From Xenoacremonium recifei (lineage: Eukaryota; Ascomycota; Sordariomycetes; Hypocreales; Nectriaceae): 64,000 bases of DNA. Below the pieces are notes generated by a model, which was given only the letters and a program-made list of their open reading frames with translations, searched no databases and was not told the origin of the DNA. Both the position numbers and the translations under genes were made by a program. Numbering within the stretch: position 1 is the first letter of the stretch; each line of letters starts with the position of its first letter. This document shows, one piece after another, positions 33,435-45,578 of the stretch. The DNA lies in assembly GCA_012184525.1 (NCBI GenBank), contig WOFQ01000004.1, positions 992,001 through 1,056,000 of the forward strand, in the 5' to 3' direction.

Positions 33435-36400
33435 ATGGCGCCTTCAGCAGCTGACGCCACAGTGCCGGCTACGCGCCGGACACGCAAGTCTATCGGCGCG
33501 CATACAGAGGTTCGCAAAGCCATGGAGAAGGAGAATGCGACAGTCGACCTGGGCAGCACGTTGGCGGCCAGTCGCAAGAAGAGTCGAAGCAAGAGTCTCG
33601 GGCCTGGAGGTCTAGACGCCCTTAAGCAAGGAAATGGAAATCGTCGCTCGGTAAGGCTAACGTTATCATTGCTCCTATATCGTCCTTTTCTAACTCTTCT
33701 AAGTCTCTTGCTGTCCCTTCCAAAGCCCCGCGATCCATCCTTAAGCCGACCATAGCGCCGCTCGCAGAGATTCCCCCATTGAAGAAGAAGACGTTTGATT
33801 CCGCTGCTTTGACCGAAGCGGCGCGCAATAACTCAACCCAGAGCTCGGTAGAAGACTCGACAAATGGATCCAAAGTCGCCGTGAAGACGGAGGAGGAGCA
33901 ACAAGCTGCAGCTAGAGAAAGAGCGGAACGCGATCGTCGCGATGCGCGTCGCAAATCGCTTGCAAACCGCAGAGTATCATTTGCCGCCGAGGCTACACTT
34001 CACACATTCCACGAAGTTGAGTATATGCAGGACTCGACGACTTCAACAGATTCGACGCGACGCAACTCGTCTATCGTAGGCACTCCCCAGGCCGGTGGTC
34101 GGGAGTCAACTCCCCAAGATCAAGTGCAAGGCCCGCCTGAATCACCAGAGCACCAGAGAGATCTTCACCAGCGGAAGCGACGCAGGAGCTCAGGTCTCTC
34201 AGCTGTTGAGTACAACGGCGACGACAATACTTTGGCGTCGACGGTCTACAGCTCCGATTCCGAACCTGCCGATGAAGTGGAGGAGGTTGCCGACGTTGAG
34301 GATGATGGCTCCAGCAGTGACTCCGACGATGGAACTATGATGAGCATCGACACGGAGGAGGTTACTGGAACGACAGTCGCGTCAGACAGGTCCGTTGATA
34401 GCAACGAGGACTCCTCGACCCTGGATGAGGCCCTAAGACTGGCCGCTCGACGTGCAGGGACGCAACGATTGGACGATGAGGGCAGCGATGCCGGCTTGGA
34501 CGATGGCGAGGAGTTCATCCCTTCGTTTGGCTGGGGCAACAAGGCGTCTCAGGACCAGGAGAACCGTGTGCCTCAGACTCAGCCAAATCGAGAGACGGAG
34601 CAGGAAGACGAGGGCACTGAAATGGACATGGACATGGACATGGACATGGATATGACTCGTGCAGTTGGTGGCATCATTCGAGGTGCAACCGCCAGCCAAA
34701 ATGAAAACGAGCCAGAAGAGGAGATGTCTATGGACGTCACCCGCGCGTTTGGAGGGATTCTTCCGCAAGGCGCGAAGCAAACCCAGACGTCCCCCGATGA
34801 CGACGAAGATGATGTTCCAATGGAAGAGGCTACGATGGAACTCACAACAGCTATTGGCGGTATCCGCCGAGCCCCAAGCGATGAAGAAGACGAAGACTTT
34901 GAAGATGACGAAGAGATGTCGATGGAGCTGACCACAGTCTTGGGTGGTGTTCTGTCACAGCAGAAGCGAAAGAGCATGGGCCCTTCGCGCAGGAGGACAA
35001 TCAACCGCAAACAAAACGGTGCCACGGAGGATGCGACAATGGACATGACTGTTGGCCTCGGGCGAATCATCTCCGGGGATAACGACGAGGAGGGAGATGA
35101 CACTATGGGGATGGACATGACGACTGCTATTGGTGGCATCATCAAGAATGGTGCTGCCAGCCCAAGGAGCCTCGGTAAGAGGATCATGGAGGAAGAGGCC
35201 GACTCGCCCGGCAGCCCGGAAAAGGCAATCATGGCCGCAGTCAACCATGCGGCTGCTGAAGCATCACATGAGAGCACCAGCCCTGGGCCTTCTGCCTTCC
35301 GTGGAAAGGGGTTGCGCCGCAGCGTTGGGCCTGCAAAGCCGACTACACCTCGGTCTGCCTCCAAGTCGCGCACACCTTCGCCATCAAAGGCTTCAACGAC
35401 GCCGAAGACAACACCAAAGACCACCACTCCTAAGACGGCCACCCCTAAGCAGGCACAGACTTCAACTACACCGCAATCGGCAGCGAAGGGCAAGACGCCA
35501 TCTCCAGCCAAGGCCACTACTCCCCGAGCGCGCTCCAAGTCTCCGGCGAAGTCGACACCCCAGTCATCAAGAACCCTGCGATCCGCCGCACCCGCTGGTG
35601 TTGATTCAAGGACACCATCTCCTGTCAAGTCCGCCCAGAAGAAGCCTTCAGTCTTCCACGATGACCCAAAGACAGGCAACCGAACACCGCTTGTGGTCCT
35701 GACTCCTCAAAAGCGACGCCTTTCTGGTGTTGGTGCTGATCGCTCGGGACTTGGCTCCCCGCGTGTTGCTGCTCTGTTCGACCGACGAACCTCCATTGGT
35801 GACTCAGCTACCAAATTCGTTCCTGGCAAGCGAACCGTTGCGTTTGAAGATCCCGTCGGATTGGAGGACGAAGTGGACAAGCAGCGACAAGAGGAAGAAG
35901 ACAAAGAAAATGGACGCAGGATCCTTGAACGTGAGGCTGATGGCTCTGGGGAGGAGGCCACGCTCAACCTCAGAGAGATGATTGACAGCCTGAGCCCCAA
36001 ACGGCGACCTCTCAAGGGCCGCAAGAGCCTCCACGTTGGCAGCGCCAGAGGAGTGCTTGGGAAGCGCCCGAGTGAACTTGACTCAGACGAGGAGGCCGAA
36101 GAGAACGATGGCGTCAAGCGGCTCAAGAACCACCAGGCCAGCCCTGTCAAGAATATCCGCCTCCAGCAGCCTCCTTCTAAGGAAGAGACCGCCGGGAGAC
36201 CGATCAGGTCCCTGCGAAAGAGCTTGCAGCCCAACCTCAACAGCACCACGCCGACGATCTCGCCCAACAAAGCCAGCCCTGCGACGACGCCTAAGAACCA
36301 GGGCCGATTCAAGGATGTTCACGATGAACCCACCACTCACTCCGTCAACTTCAACGAGTCGCCCGTCAAGGATGCCGCCGAGCTGGAAGAGGAGGTGGAC

Positions 36401-37936
36401 GATGAGGACCGAATCCATCTCCAGGACTTCTTGAACATGACTTCAATCCGCTTCATGGAGCTCACGACTACCAAGCGCCGCCATACTCAGGCGCCAGGGA
36501 CGCTGCTGGATGGCTTCTTGCCAGGCAGTGAGGACGATCTCTCACTTGAGCGATGCGTTGTGGCTGGTGCATGCACTGTCCCGATGCTTGAGCTCTACCA
36601 GCATTCTTGCCGCGAGTTGAAGAAGTACATCTCGGAAGGACGCCGCATGGTCAAGGAAATTGAGACGGACACCTTTGAGGAGAACCCGCCTCTGTTCCGA
36701 GAATACATGTCTGCGACGCCCGAAGTCAAGTCGCTCATGGATAACCAGTTCAAGAATGTCAAGTCGCATGCTCGGCTCTTGAGCAAGGCCATGTGGTACG
36801 AGTGGCGGATGAAGCTTCAGGAGGGTCTCAGGGAAGGCCTGGTGAGGATCGCTGAGGGCATGGAAGTTGACGAGGAGACGCTCAAGAAGCAGCAAGAGCT
36901 TCTAGCAACAGTTCTACCTGATCTTGTGGTCCGTCACGAAGCGCTTGTCGAGGAGGCCGAGAACCTCGAGCAAGTGGCCAAGGAACTCGCCGATTGCGAT
37001 CCCGCCGAGCTTCAGGCGGCGCGTGATGATCTGATGTCCTTGGACGATGACATTGCGCAGAAGAAGAAGCTCATTGCCGAGCTTCGTCAGCAGTTCCAAG
37101 AGTCGGAGGCTACTGTTGAAGAGTTGAACGGGCAGAAGCAGAAGTGTCTGGATGACATCAAGCAGTCGGAACAAATTCGCGAAGAATGCCGCGGCTGGAC
37201 AAGCACAGAGGTTAATGCCCTCAGAGGTACGTTTCAGCATCCATCATTTTCAAACCTATGCTAATTGATTTTGTACACAGCCCGCGTCGACGCTCTTGAG
37301 AAAGAACATGGCTGGGCCGTCACAGGTATTTCGGGCACGAACTTGTCACTGGCCTACCAGCGAGAGATTGAGCTCGTCCTGGACATTTCAGCCTTCCGCA
37401 ACCACCAACCCAACTCGCGAATCGATCTTTGGTACATTGCAGACTCCCGCGAGCACGACCCGATGCCTCAGACCGTGGAGAAGGAGTTCTTTCTGCAGTG
37501 CATCCGCGACCACATCCGCGCCATTCCCCAGCGTCGAACTAAGATCTCAGACTTGCTGGACATGGTGCGTGCTGCATGGGACAAGGCCTGCGTTGTCTCG
37601 GCGCAGCTCAACCGTGTTAATGTCGGGTTTCCAACACGTGTGTCTAAGACATCGGACACCAGTGTTGCAGTGACGACCTCTCTGCTCTTGGTGCCGTTGG
37701 AGACGCGGGTCGAGGTCACGCTAAACTTGCACGGCGACAGCAGCCCCGATGGCGTTGGCGTCGCGGTGCAGCCTGAGGCGAAGGTAGTGTATGGCGAGCA
37801 CTTTAATGTGTCAAAGGTGGCCGAGTTTCTGGGTACGAGGATTGGGGACAACGTTGGCGAGGGCGAGGCTGATGCGTGGAGCGAGGCGATGGTTGAGCTA
37901 CATGAGCGGCTGATTGCCAGGGGCAGGAAGAAGTGA
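33435..37936 (+). CDS. spc7: Kinetochore scaffold Spc7 (KNL1/Spc105)
   Basis: Outer-kinetochore scaffold of the KMN network. It recruits Bub1/Bub3 through MELT repeats and protein phosphatase 1 through an RVSF motif. Three exons, join(33435..33650,33704..37226,37281..37936), give 1464 aa; introns are 53 and 54 nt. The PP1-docking RRVSF lies at about 161-165. Between about residues 379 and 550 there are six M-[ED]-[LMV]-T units followed by a small/Gly pattern (for example MELTTAIGGI, MELTTVLGGV, MDMTTAIGGI), one preceded by a run of MD dipeptides. A Ser/Thr/Pro/Lys-rich region follows (about 590-680). The C-terminal 400 residues form the Spc7 domain: a start near LQDFLNMTSIRFMELTT, a coiled coil, then an RWD-like end. 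Confidence 0.95.
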
Positions 37937-39442
37937 GGAGGTTTGGGTCAGTTTCATGAGTGATGAAGGGCTTGGGAACATGGATGGGCGTTTTGGGACG
38001 CGCCGGAGATACCTTGGTGGTTGAGTAATGTCTGCATCAACTTGATTATGATTGTTTTTTAATGGAAGGCAAGTCTCAATGGGAATAACTGGTTCACGGA
38101 TAAGTCGCAATTATTTTTAGTGGTGATTATTGTGTCTTACTGAAAGATCACGAAGATGCTTCTTGAACGCAATCTTGGTGTTGGCCTGCCCAGCTTGAGG
38201 CCTCTCGTGCGGTGACGTCGCACAGGAGACGGGAGCAAAATAATAAAATAAATGCGCACGCAGTGCGGACAGCTTTTTGACTGTTGGCACCACACTGTAT
38301 AAGAACCACGAAATTGAAGCAAAGCGCCAACGTCCCTGAATTATCGTCATATCCAAAGACATAGGGATGCTCGTAAAGACTTAGTGAGCAGTCAAGCATA
38401 TTTTTAGATTCTGGAGCCGTCTCTGAAGCTCAGGATCACAGTTGTTGAGGTTGTTGGTTGAGACGAATCTGTCGTTGCCTCAGAATTGGATATCAGGCAT
38501 TACAGTATGCATAATCCAGACCTACTGTACTCTTGACACTGTGATCGCTCGGCCATCGCTCGGCCGTCTCAAAATTCAACCTCAACGCAACGTCTGAGAT
38601 TAAATCTAATTAGATATTGTAATTGAACCAATTTTTCATTATCTACTAGGATCATTCGAATTCATGGATATAGGCGGTGTCGTGAAAGATCAGACGCTCA
38701 AGTGTCGCCTGCAATACCGCACCAGACAGCTGCCACCAGAGGTGAGAATTAACTAGTGGGGTACATGGGGACAGTGGATCTGTACTGGGACATGGCGTTC
38801 AACGCGTCCAATCGGGGATTTAATCGCTGTGATCCCCAACCACACCCGAGGCTGGCGCATATATCAAGGAGTGTCTCGTATAGCCCGTCATCCCCCCTTA
38901 TTCTCTACTATTTCATTACCATCCATCATCGCCCGTGAGTTGAGTTAGAGTGCCATCCCATCACCCAGCAAAGACGCGTTCAATTGAGATTCCCCACTCG
39001 CGACCGCTGCCAGAATGTCCCCTACTGATCTGCCCAGCAACCGCTCCTGCCATTTCAAAAATTCGTCACCTCTGCACCTGGCAACAGCGTCGTGATCCAT
39101 TTTTGGGCCAATGACAATGCGTAGATTAGGGTCGTCTCGCGGGAACGTGCATATACTCACATAGGTACATCATTATTCTGCCATTCACCATGCCAACCAT
39201 TGCCGTGTTGGCCAGTGGTGACAGTGAATCACTCGCGCAATCACTCTGGTGATTTTCCAGCACCTGCCACAAAATCCAGACTATAAATACCTCTCGCCCC
39301 CCCAGGAATTTCCTTCCTTTCTCTCTCCTTCAACAAACGCTCTCACTGCTGTTCTCGGTATGTCGTCCACCACCACACCACCACACCACCATCACCACTC
39401 CTCCTCTTCGTTGCTCAATGCTAACTGATGATCAATCAACAG
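37937..39442. other. 1.5-kb intergenic region with promoter of orphan gene
   Basis: Left part is the spc7 3' flank; 38390-38670 is AT-rich. The right part looks like a strong promoter: TATAAATA at 39282-39289, a C/T-rich run, then a probable 5' untranslated intron at 39358-39442 (GTATGT donor, CTAAC branch point, CAG acceptor) ending directly before the ATG at 39443. No other gene is seen. Confidence 0.55.
39282..39289 (+). promoter_or_regulatory. TATA box of orphan membrane-protein gene
   Basis: TATAAATA followed by a C/T-rich stretch, about 75 bp before the donor of the leader intron and 160 bp before the start codon. Spacing and composition fit a core promoter. Confidence 0.6.
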
Positions 39443-42400
39443 ATGTCCCCTCAAGCACAAGCACAAGCGACTACACGAGCGTTTTTCTCTGGCCACCCTC
39501 TCGTGAGTATCGCGCTTCGGCGCCGGTCGCACCTCGTGATGAACTCACTTGCTAACCTCTCGCAGTCTCCTCCTCCGCCCACAATGTCGGTCGAACACAG
39601 CTTCGCCGACTTTGTCGACTCTGCCGTGCCTGGCGAGCCCTGGACTTCCTTCGAGGTCATCTGGGCTGAGCTTTTCAAGCTCCTGGAGTGCTGCCTGAGC
39701 ACTCTTCGGTTCATGTTCGTGGCGCTGTGCAGCCCAGTATTGGGACTGTCATGGTTGATCGTCCGGTGTCCGTCGGTGTTTGGGTGGCTGCTGCTAGCCC
39801 AAGGCTTTCGCCTTGTGGCGATGCAAAAGTCCAGCGTCACCCCCCTCCTCCTCCTGGCCGGCCTCTTCCTTCTCCTCGCCTTGCCTCGGAACAGCGAGCT
39901 CTTCCGCGACGCTGGTATCATTCTCTCGATGCCGGCACTTCTCTTCCTCGCCCTCACCCACGTCCCCCGCAAACTGATCCAGGGGCTCTCTCCTTTCGTG
40001 GCCGCGCATTTCGCCTGGCCCGACTTTTGCTCGTTCCCTGTGGACAGCATGGTCGTGGCCTTCTTGCCGGCCCAGCCTGGATCGCCCTGCGACGACGTGT
40101 GGCGACAACTGCTCGAGGAAGCAGAAGCGCAGAAGCAGCCCGCAAGACCCAGGGCTGACGACGACTTCAGCGACAACGCGACCGTTCCTCGGGGCCTTCG
40201 TTGGCCTCGCAAGCGTTACGCCATCGTCGATCCCCTGGCGCCCATCCGACGGCGGCCTTTGCTCACCTCTCCTCCTTCTTCCCCCCTCTCTGCCCTTTCT
40301 TCCCGTTCCCCCTCCCCTGCCCCTGCCCACCTGGCGACATGGTCTCCTGCCTCGGGGTTCCTCGTCTTCCCGAAGAAGTACTGTCGGTACTCTCACCAGA
40401 CGACCCAGACGGACGCCGTGGATGTCGTCCCCGCAGAGCCTGCTGTCTCGCCCACTGTCGCTCCTCGGAGTGTCAGTCCAGCAGTGCCTGCCCGACAGGC
40501 CACACCGTCGACCCCTCCCGGATCACCCTTGGCCCCTAACAAGGATGACCCTCTGTCGCCTTCCCCTCCTTCCCCTTCTCCTTCTCCTCCTCCTCCTCCT
40601 TCTCCTTCTCCTCCTCCTTCTCCTCCTTCTCCTCTCCCTCCTCTCCTCTCCCCCCTTCGCCTCACCCCCCTCCTTCGCCCTCACCTCCGCCCCGCCTCCC
40701 CCCCGATTGAAGTCGAGACGAGCCTGAGCACCTCCTCTCCTTCACCCGCGACTGCAGCCTTGGAAGCTGGAGACGAACCTGGCCCGTTCGTCGAAGGTGA
40801 TACCCCTGCGTCGCCAGAACAGCCCGCAGTCTTGGAAGTCTTCCCAAGCGACGCTGCCTCGGAGAGTCACGATGACACTCTCCCCCCTGTCACTGCTCCG
40901 GCGGTGCAGGGCGTCATCACCGAGTGCGCTGAGCTGCCGGTTGACGAAACCGCTGGGGCTGTCGAGCCCACGGAATTGGACGCGCCGTTGGGAGGTGCTC
41001 CGGATCACCAGGACGTCGCTTCTTCGGAGGCCGTCGTCAGCGAGAGCACCGACCTTGGTGTCAATACCGCCGTTGAGAGCTCCGTGCCCGCAGTCTTGGA
41101 CGGGCCCAGCCACTTCGACGCCGCCGCCGCCCCCCCTATCGCCGAGGTCGCCTATGTGCACCCGGCCGCCGTGGAAGCCCCTGTGCTCCCGGCCTATCAG
41201 GCACAGGCAGTCAGTGAGCCGGGTTTCAATACCGCTGCACTGGCACCGACAAGCGCGATCGCAGCTTGGGACTTCGTGCCTCGCCAGATCGTCGAGACGG
41301 AGACTGAAGCCAGCAGCGTGGCCTTCCCCCAATGGCCCGTTGCGATGGATGTCGATGTCGAGATGGTCGACGCCGAGCCCGCTGCATTCCAGATCGCAGC
41401 AAACGTGCCCACGATGTGGCAACCGCTCCCGGTGGCGCTCGAAGGAGAGCGCATGGACATTGATGACGAGTCCATGAACGTGCCAGAGCCCATGGCCGTG
41501 GACGATGTCGAGATGACCGTGCCTCTTGCCGCTGGTGATGTCGGTGCCTTCTCCGTGGAGCACCAGGAGGTGACGATGGTGATCTCGCCCGACGTGGAGA
41601 TGACTTCGGTCGAGGAGGACTTCGGTGTCGCCGGGGTTGCTGGTTAGGAGCCGGCTCCCCAACCCGAGACCCCTCTGACCACCTCCCAACAGGATGTGAG
41701 TCCCGCGTCCCTCGACGACGCTTTCCCGCCAGACCTCGACCAGGATCTGGACATCGACGTCGACGACATTCTGTCGTCCTTCCCCTCGGTCCTCGCGGAC
41801 GACGCCTTCTGGGAGCAGGTGGATCGAGACCACGGTTTCGTTCCCCAGGGACCGGAAGGTGTCAGTCCACTGGCACATGAAGTCCTTGACTTCGATGCTC
41901 TCCTGCCGCCGGTTGTCGCGTCCGCTTCGGTGGCCGACACCATGATGGAGGGTAGCCAGGAGGCAGACGTCGCGATCCTGGCGAGGATTGACGCCGCCTT
42001 GTCAGCCGTGACTCTTCATGATTCGGTCATGAACACTGGCGACAACGGCCGCGTCGAGAGTGCTGGCGGTGAGCTGGACAATCCGGACGCTCACCAAGAC
42101 GCTGAGATGACGACGGAGATGGCACCCTTTTCCCCCTTGGTGTCCAGCCCTCTGTCCTCGGCCGCCCCCGTGACGCCGACGGTGCGTCCCATTCGCGAGG
42201 AGGATGCAATGGAAAACGCGGAATGGGGCGAATTCGAGGAGATGTTGGCGCGGGAGCTGACCGCGGCACTCGAAGCGGACGACGATGTCGTCTATGGACC
42301 AGTGTCCGAGGCAGTGCCTCGCTATGTCGCGTCTCCTCCTCCCTCCCCTCCTGCTGCGCCCTCTCCCCCCTCTCCGGGACAGCAGGCGCCCCTTTTCGCG

Positions 42401-42643
42401 GGACTCCAGCTCCCCTCCTCCGCGCCTGATCTGCTGGCCTACCAGAGCGCGCAGACGACGTCGCCTTTCGCGGCCAGCATGTTCTCCGTGCCTGCCGGGT
42501 CCGATCCGACCCCCGATCTGTCGTTTGCTGCTGAGCAGCCGCCGCTCCCCCTGGCGCCGCCTCAGCAGCAACGGCGCAAGATCGCGATCCCGAAAAGCCG
42601 GAGAGCCGCGGTCGAGAGAAGGGCGGCTGAAGCTGCCGCTCAG

Positions 42644-42678
<35 letters not shown>

Positions 42679-43102
42679 TCAGCAACCTCGGGCCAGTGAG
42701 CCGGCACCGACGCCTGCGACTTCGGTCCAGGCCGCCACCGCCGCTCCGGCAACTCCCCCTCCCTCCGAGGAAGCTGTCGCCGCCGCCAACGCTCGCGCTG
42801 CTGTGCCAGCAGACGAACGACCGCCGCCCCCGCACATGCGCATCGGAGGGCTCATGCTCCCTGGCGGCAATCCCGTGATGGTCAACGCCGCTGCCACCCC
42901 TGAACCCCCCCGGGAGGCAGCCCCTGAGACCCCCTCTCGGGAGCGCCAACAGGAGCCGACAACCCCCTCGACTCCGATGTCGCGACAAGAGCAAGTGGAC
43001 GCTCTGCGCGCCGCCGAGCTGGAGAGGACCGTGAACAGGGTCCTTCGAAGGCGAGGCCAAGCGCCTCAGATGCTCCGCTCGCCTCGGGAACGGCGGACGT
43101 GA
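39443..43102 (+). CDS. Orphan multi-pass, Pro/acid-rich protein; in-frame TAG at 41645
   Basis: After a leader intron the frame starts MSPQAQAQATTRAFF, with a 63-nt intron at 39503-39565 (GTGAGT, CTAAC, CAG) whose length is a multiple of three and which has no stop. Residues about 45-190 contain about four hydrophobic segments. A Pro/Ser-rich stretch, a long acidic region rich in Val/Glu/Asp (repeats such as VEMTV and DVEMTS), a polyQ run (CAG/CAA codons, about 42640-42675) and an Arg-rich C-terminus follow. A TAG at 41645 interrupts a frame that is open on both sides. An intron could remove it: an acceptor CAG at 41692 with CTGAC about 15 bp upstream, or TTAG at 41647 paired with GTGACG at 41570, which gives 1172 aa. 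No family is recognised. Alternatives are two genes or a nonsense allele. Confidence 0.55.
42634..42677 (+). repeat. CAG/CAA glutamine repeat inside the orphan CDS
   Basis: A run of about 12 glutamine codons, mixed CAG and CAA, followed by His and Gln. It lies between an Arg/Ala-rich stretch and a Pro/Ala-rich stretch and probably varies in length. Confidence 0.85.
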
Positions 43103-45054
43103 ACGGTGAGACAACCGCCCGGTGACACTTCTCGACCCTGATCTCGCGTCTATGGACCGGGACTGGTGAGAGATGCTGTTCAACGGTGTGGGTTTGTCGT
43201 TGGAGAGAAGGCCTTTGTGCCTTGTTTTGGATATTCGACTTCCTTGCGCTCGACACTCGCCACCATCACCTCCCTTCGCCTTTTTGGATTTCCGGCGTTT
43301 TCTTTTCGGGACGGCACTGCGACGCATCTTAGGAACTCGATCCATTCCGTTTGTTTGAGTCGGGCTTGAGCTGCCCTGACGACTTCCGACCATGGGGACC
43401 ATTGGTTCGGAACGATTTCTTTTGGTTACGACGACGACGACGACTACGACTACGACATTGGCTTTTCTTTCTTGCTGGAGTTTTCTTCCTTGCTTTTGCT
43501 ACTACCACCGCCATCGTGGTCGTCAACGCCTACCATCGCTCATTACTGGTTGCTTTCTTCTGTCAGACTTCACGACATTGCACCAGACATCACCATCACC
43601 ACACACTACCTCAGTGATTCACCACTTCACTGATTCACCACACAACTCGTGGCGAATGCTCCTTCCTAGAGCATCGCCGTTTGACCTGTTCACCACCATC
43701 ACCATCAAAAACTTTGGGGACTCTGCACACATCGCAGACACCATCACAACCAACCATCTTTCACATGAGCATCGCAGGAGGTTCGGCGTGCGCTATCAGG
43801 GGAACTCCGCATCTATCATCTTGCTCTTCGAAAATCCATCTTCATCAACCATCTTGGGGACTCTGCACATTTCATCGCAGACATCATCAATCAACTATCT
43901 TGGGGGAATCTGCACACTCATCGCAGATCATCACAATCAATCAACTTCATCAACACTCACATGGGGGACACCGCAAATCAATTGGCGGTCCAAAACTTGA
44001 CCTGACGACACAATTTCGGATGCTCAACCTTGACTATTCATCACATCGCATCCTTGGGGGAATCCAGGCCCAAGTACTTCTTCAAATCGACTCACACTCT
44101 TCAATCGATCATGATCGCAGCTTTGGCCTGACAACAAATTTTCGGACGCTACTTCTTGACTCACCACGTCCTTGGGGGAATCGGGCCACTAAGCATTCGC
44201 GATCGGAGACTTGACCTGACAACAAACATTCGGATGCTCATCTACTTCATGCATTCAGGGGGACACTCAGGTTCAAGCACTCCATCAAACCATCATCAAC
44301 ATTCGCCGTCATCGCACGGCACCATCCAACAAACCGCGGCATAAAATGCTCTCCGGTACACGACTGTCCTCTATGAGGTGATGCATAAACTGCAGCCTCG
44401 AGTTCAGTCTCGACACAGAACTCACTACGACCATTACTGCTCCGACTTTCGTCACCACAATGACAGATAAACATGATCAAACACTTGTCGGCATGCACTC
44501 AATTGACAGACTCTCAAACTCATCTTCGGTCGAGGTCTGTGTCGAACAATCCTGGTGGCTCACGCATGAATTCAATCGCAACGAGCCTGGGGATCCGATG
44601 AATACTACTATTTTCAAACCACTCACCATCGACCCTTCGCCCTGCCACCAGAACCGTCTCGAAATCGTCACCAAACCACTGAAATTCAATTTCGACGCTT
44701 CGACGACAACTTCCGGTGCGATGTTTGCATAAAATGCAAGTCCCCGGACAGCTCGAGCACTCATCAACACTCGGCTACCAATGATGCCATTCGGTCGCGC
44801 GACTCTCATCACTTACACACAACTCGTCGCAGAGGCTGCAGCAAATGATCTCGGCCAAGACACTCTTTTCAGGTGCGATGTTGCAACCACTTTTCAACAC
44901 CACCTCCGCCGACCGTTTGGTATCAAGACGAACAAGTCAGAAGCACGCCGAAGCAAAAGATCTTCGGACGTCGCCATATTTACATATCCTGGTGAGGTGA
45001 TGCATAAATGCAGCCCACGGGATCATCAGAAAAACCACACACCGATCGCACTGT

Positions 45055-45146
45055 AATCTGGCACAGCAATCTGGCACAGCAATCTGGCACCGCAATCTGG
45101 CACAACACTCTGGCACAACACTCTGGCATCACTAATCTGGCAATCC
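45055..45146. repeat. 13-bp tandem array, 7 units
   Basis: Seven units, all 13 bp except one of 14, with the consensus AATCTGGCACARC. TCTGGCA is invariant in every unit and changes concentrate at the last four bases. The period is not a multiple of three, so the array is unlikely to be coding. Confidence 0.95.
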
Positions 45147-45284
45147 AACTGGTTCAGCTCCCACTACTTGAGCTACAGCTACTTCATCGACAACCTTTTA
45201 CGAAGGCAGCGAGGAGAAATCCGCCGCCCGAGGCTCGTCTTTCATGCAAGCAGCATGGCACACTCTTTCAAGCCAACTGCACTC

Positions 45285-45578
45285 ACTCTGCCACCACTAC
45301 TAATTGCCCAAATTCTGCTACCACTACTAACAGCACACATTTTGCTACTACTGCAACGGCACACTCTCTGCTATAATTGCCTGCACTCTGCCACCATTGC
45401 CAATTGCACACATTCTGCTCACACTGAACGTACACTGCTACCATTGCATGCACTCTACTACCACTACCTCCAGCACACATTCTGCTACCACCACCAACAG
45501 TACAAATCTTGCTACCACTGCATGCACCCTGCAACCACTTCAAACAGCTCACACTCTGCTTTCACTGCCAACAGTACC
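45285..45578. repeat. Mosaic tandem array of 27-bp and 20-bp units, 12 units
   Basis: Twelve adjacent units each begin with an ACTCTGCTACCACT-like block. Lengths in order are 27, 27, 26, 20, 27, 20, 20, 27, 27, 20, 27, 26. Long units end in an AACAGCACAC-like tail, and short units end in a TGCATGC-like tail, so the two classes differ by about 7 bp. The array ends where CATCGGTATCAC begins. Confidence 0.9.

Noticed and set aside
42002..43402. 466-codon minus-strand frame
   Set aside because: Antisense to the acidic and Gln/Pro-rich orphan CDS. It contains only low-complexity Arg/Gly/Leu runs.
44460..44732. 90-codon frame in the repeat tract
   Set aside because: Not repetitive, but has no domain, promoter or neighbour context that supports a gene.
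45055..45578. Tandem arrays as a possible CRISPR array
   Set aside because: Units are adjacent with no spacers, and this is a fungal genome.
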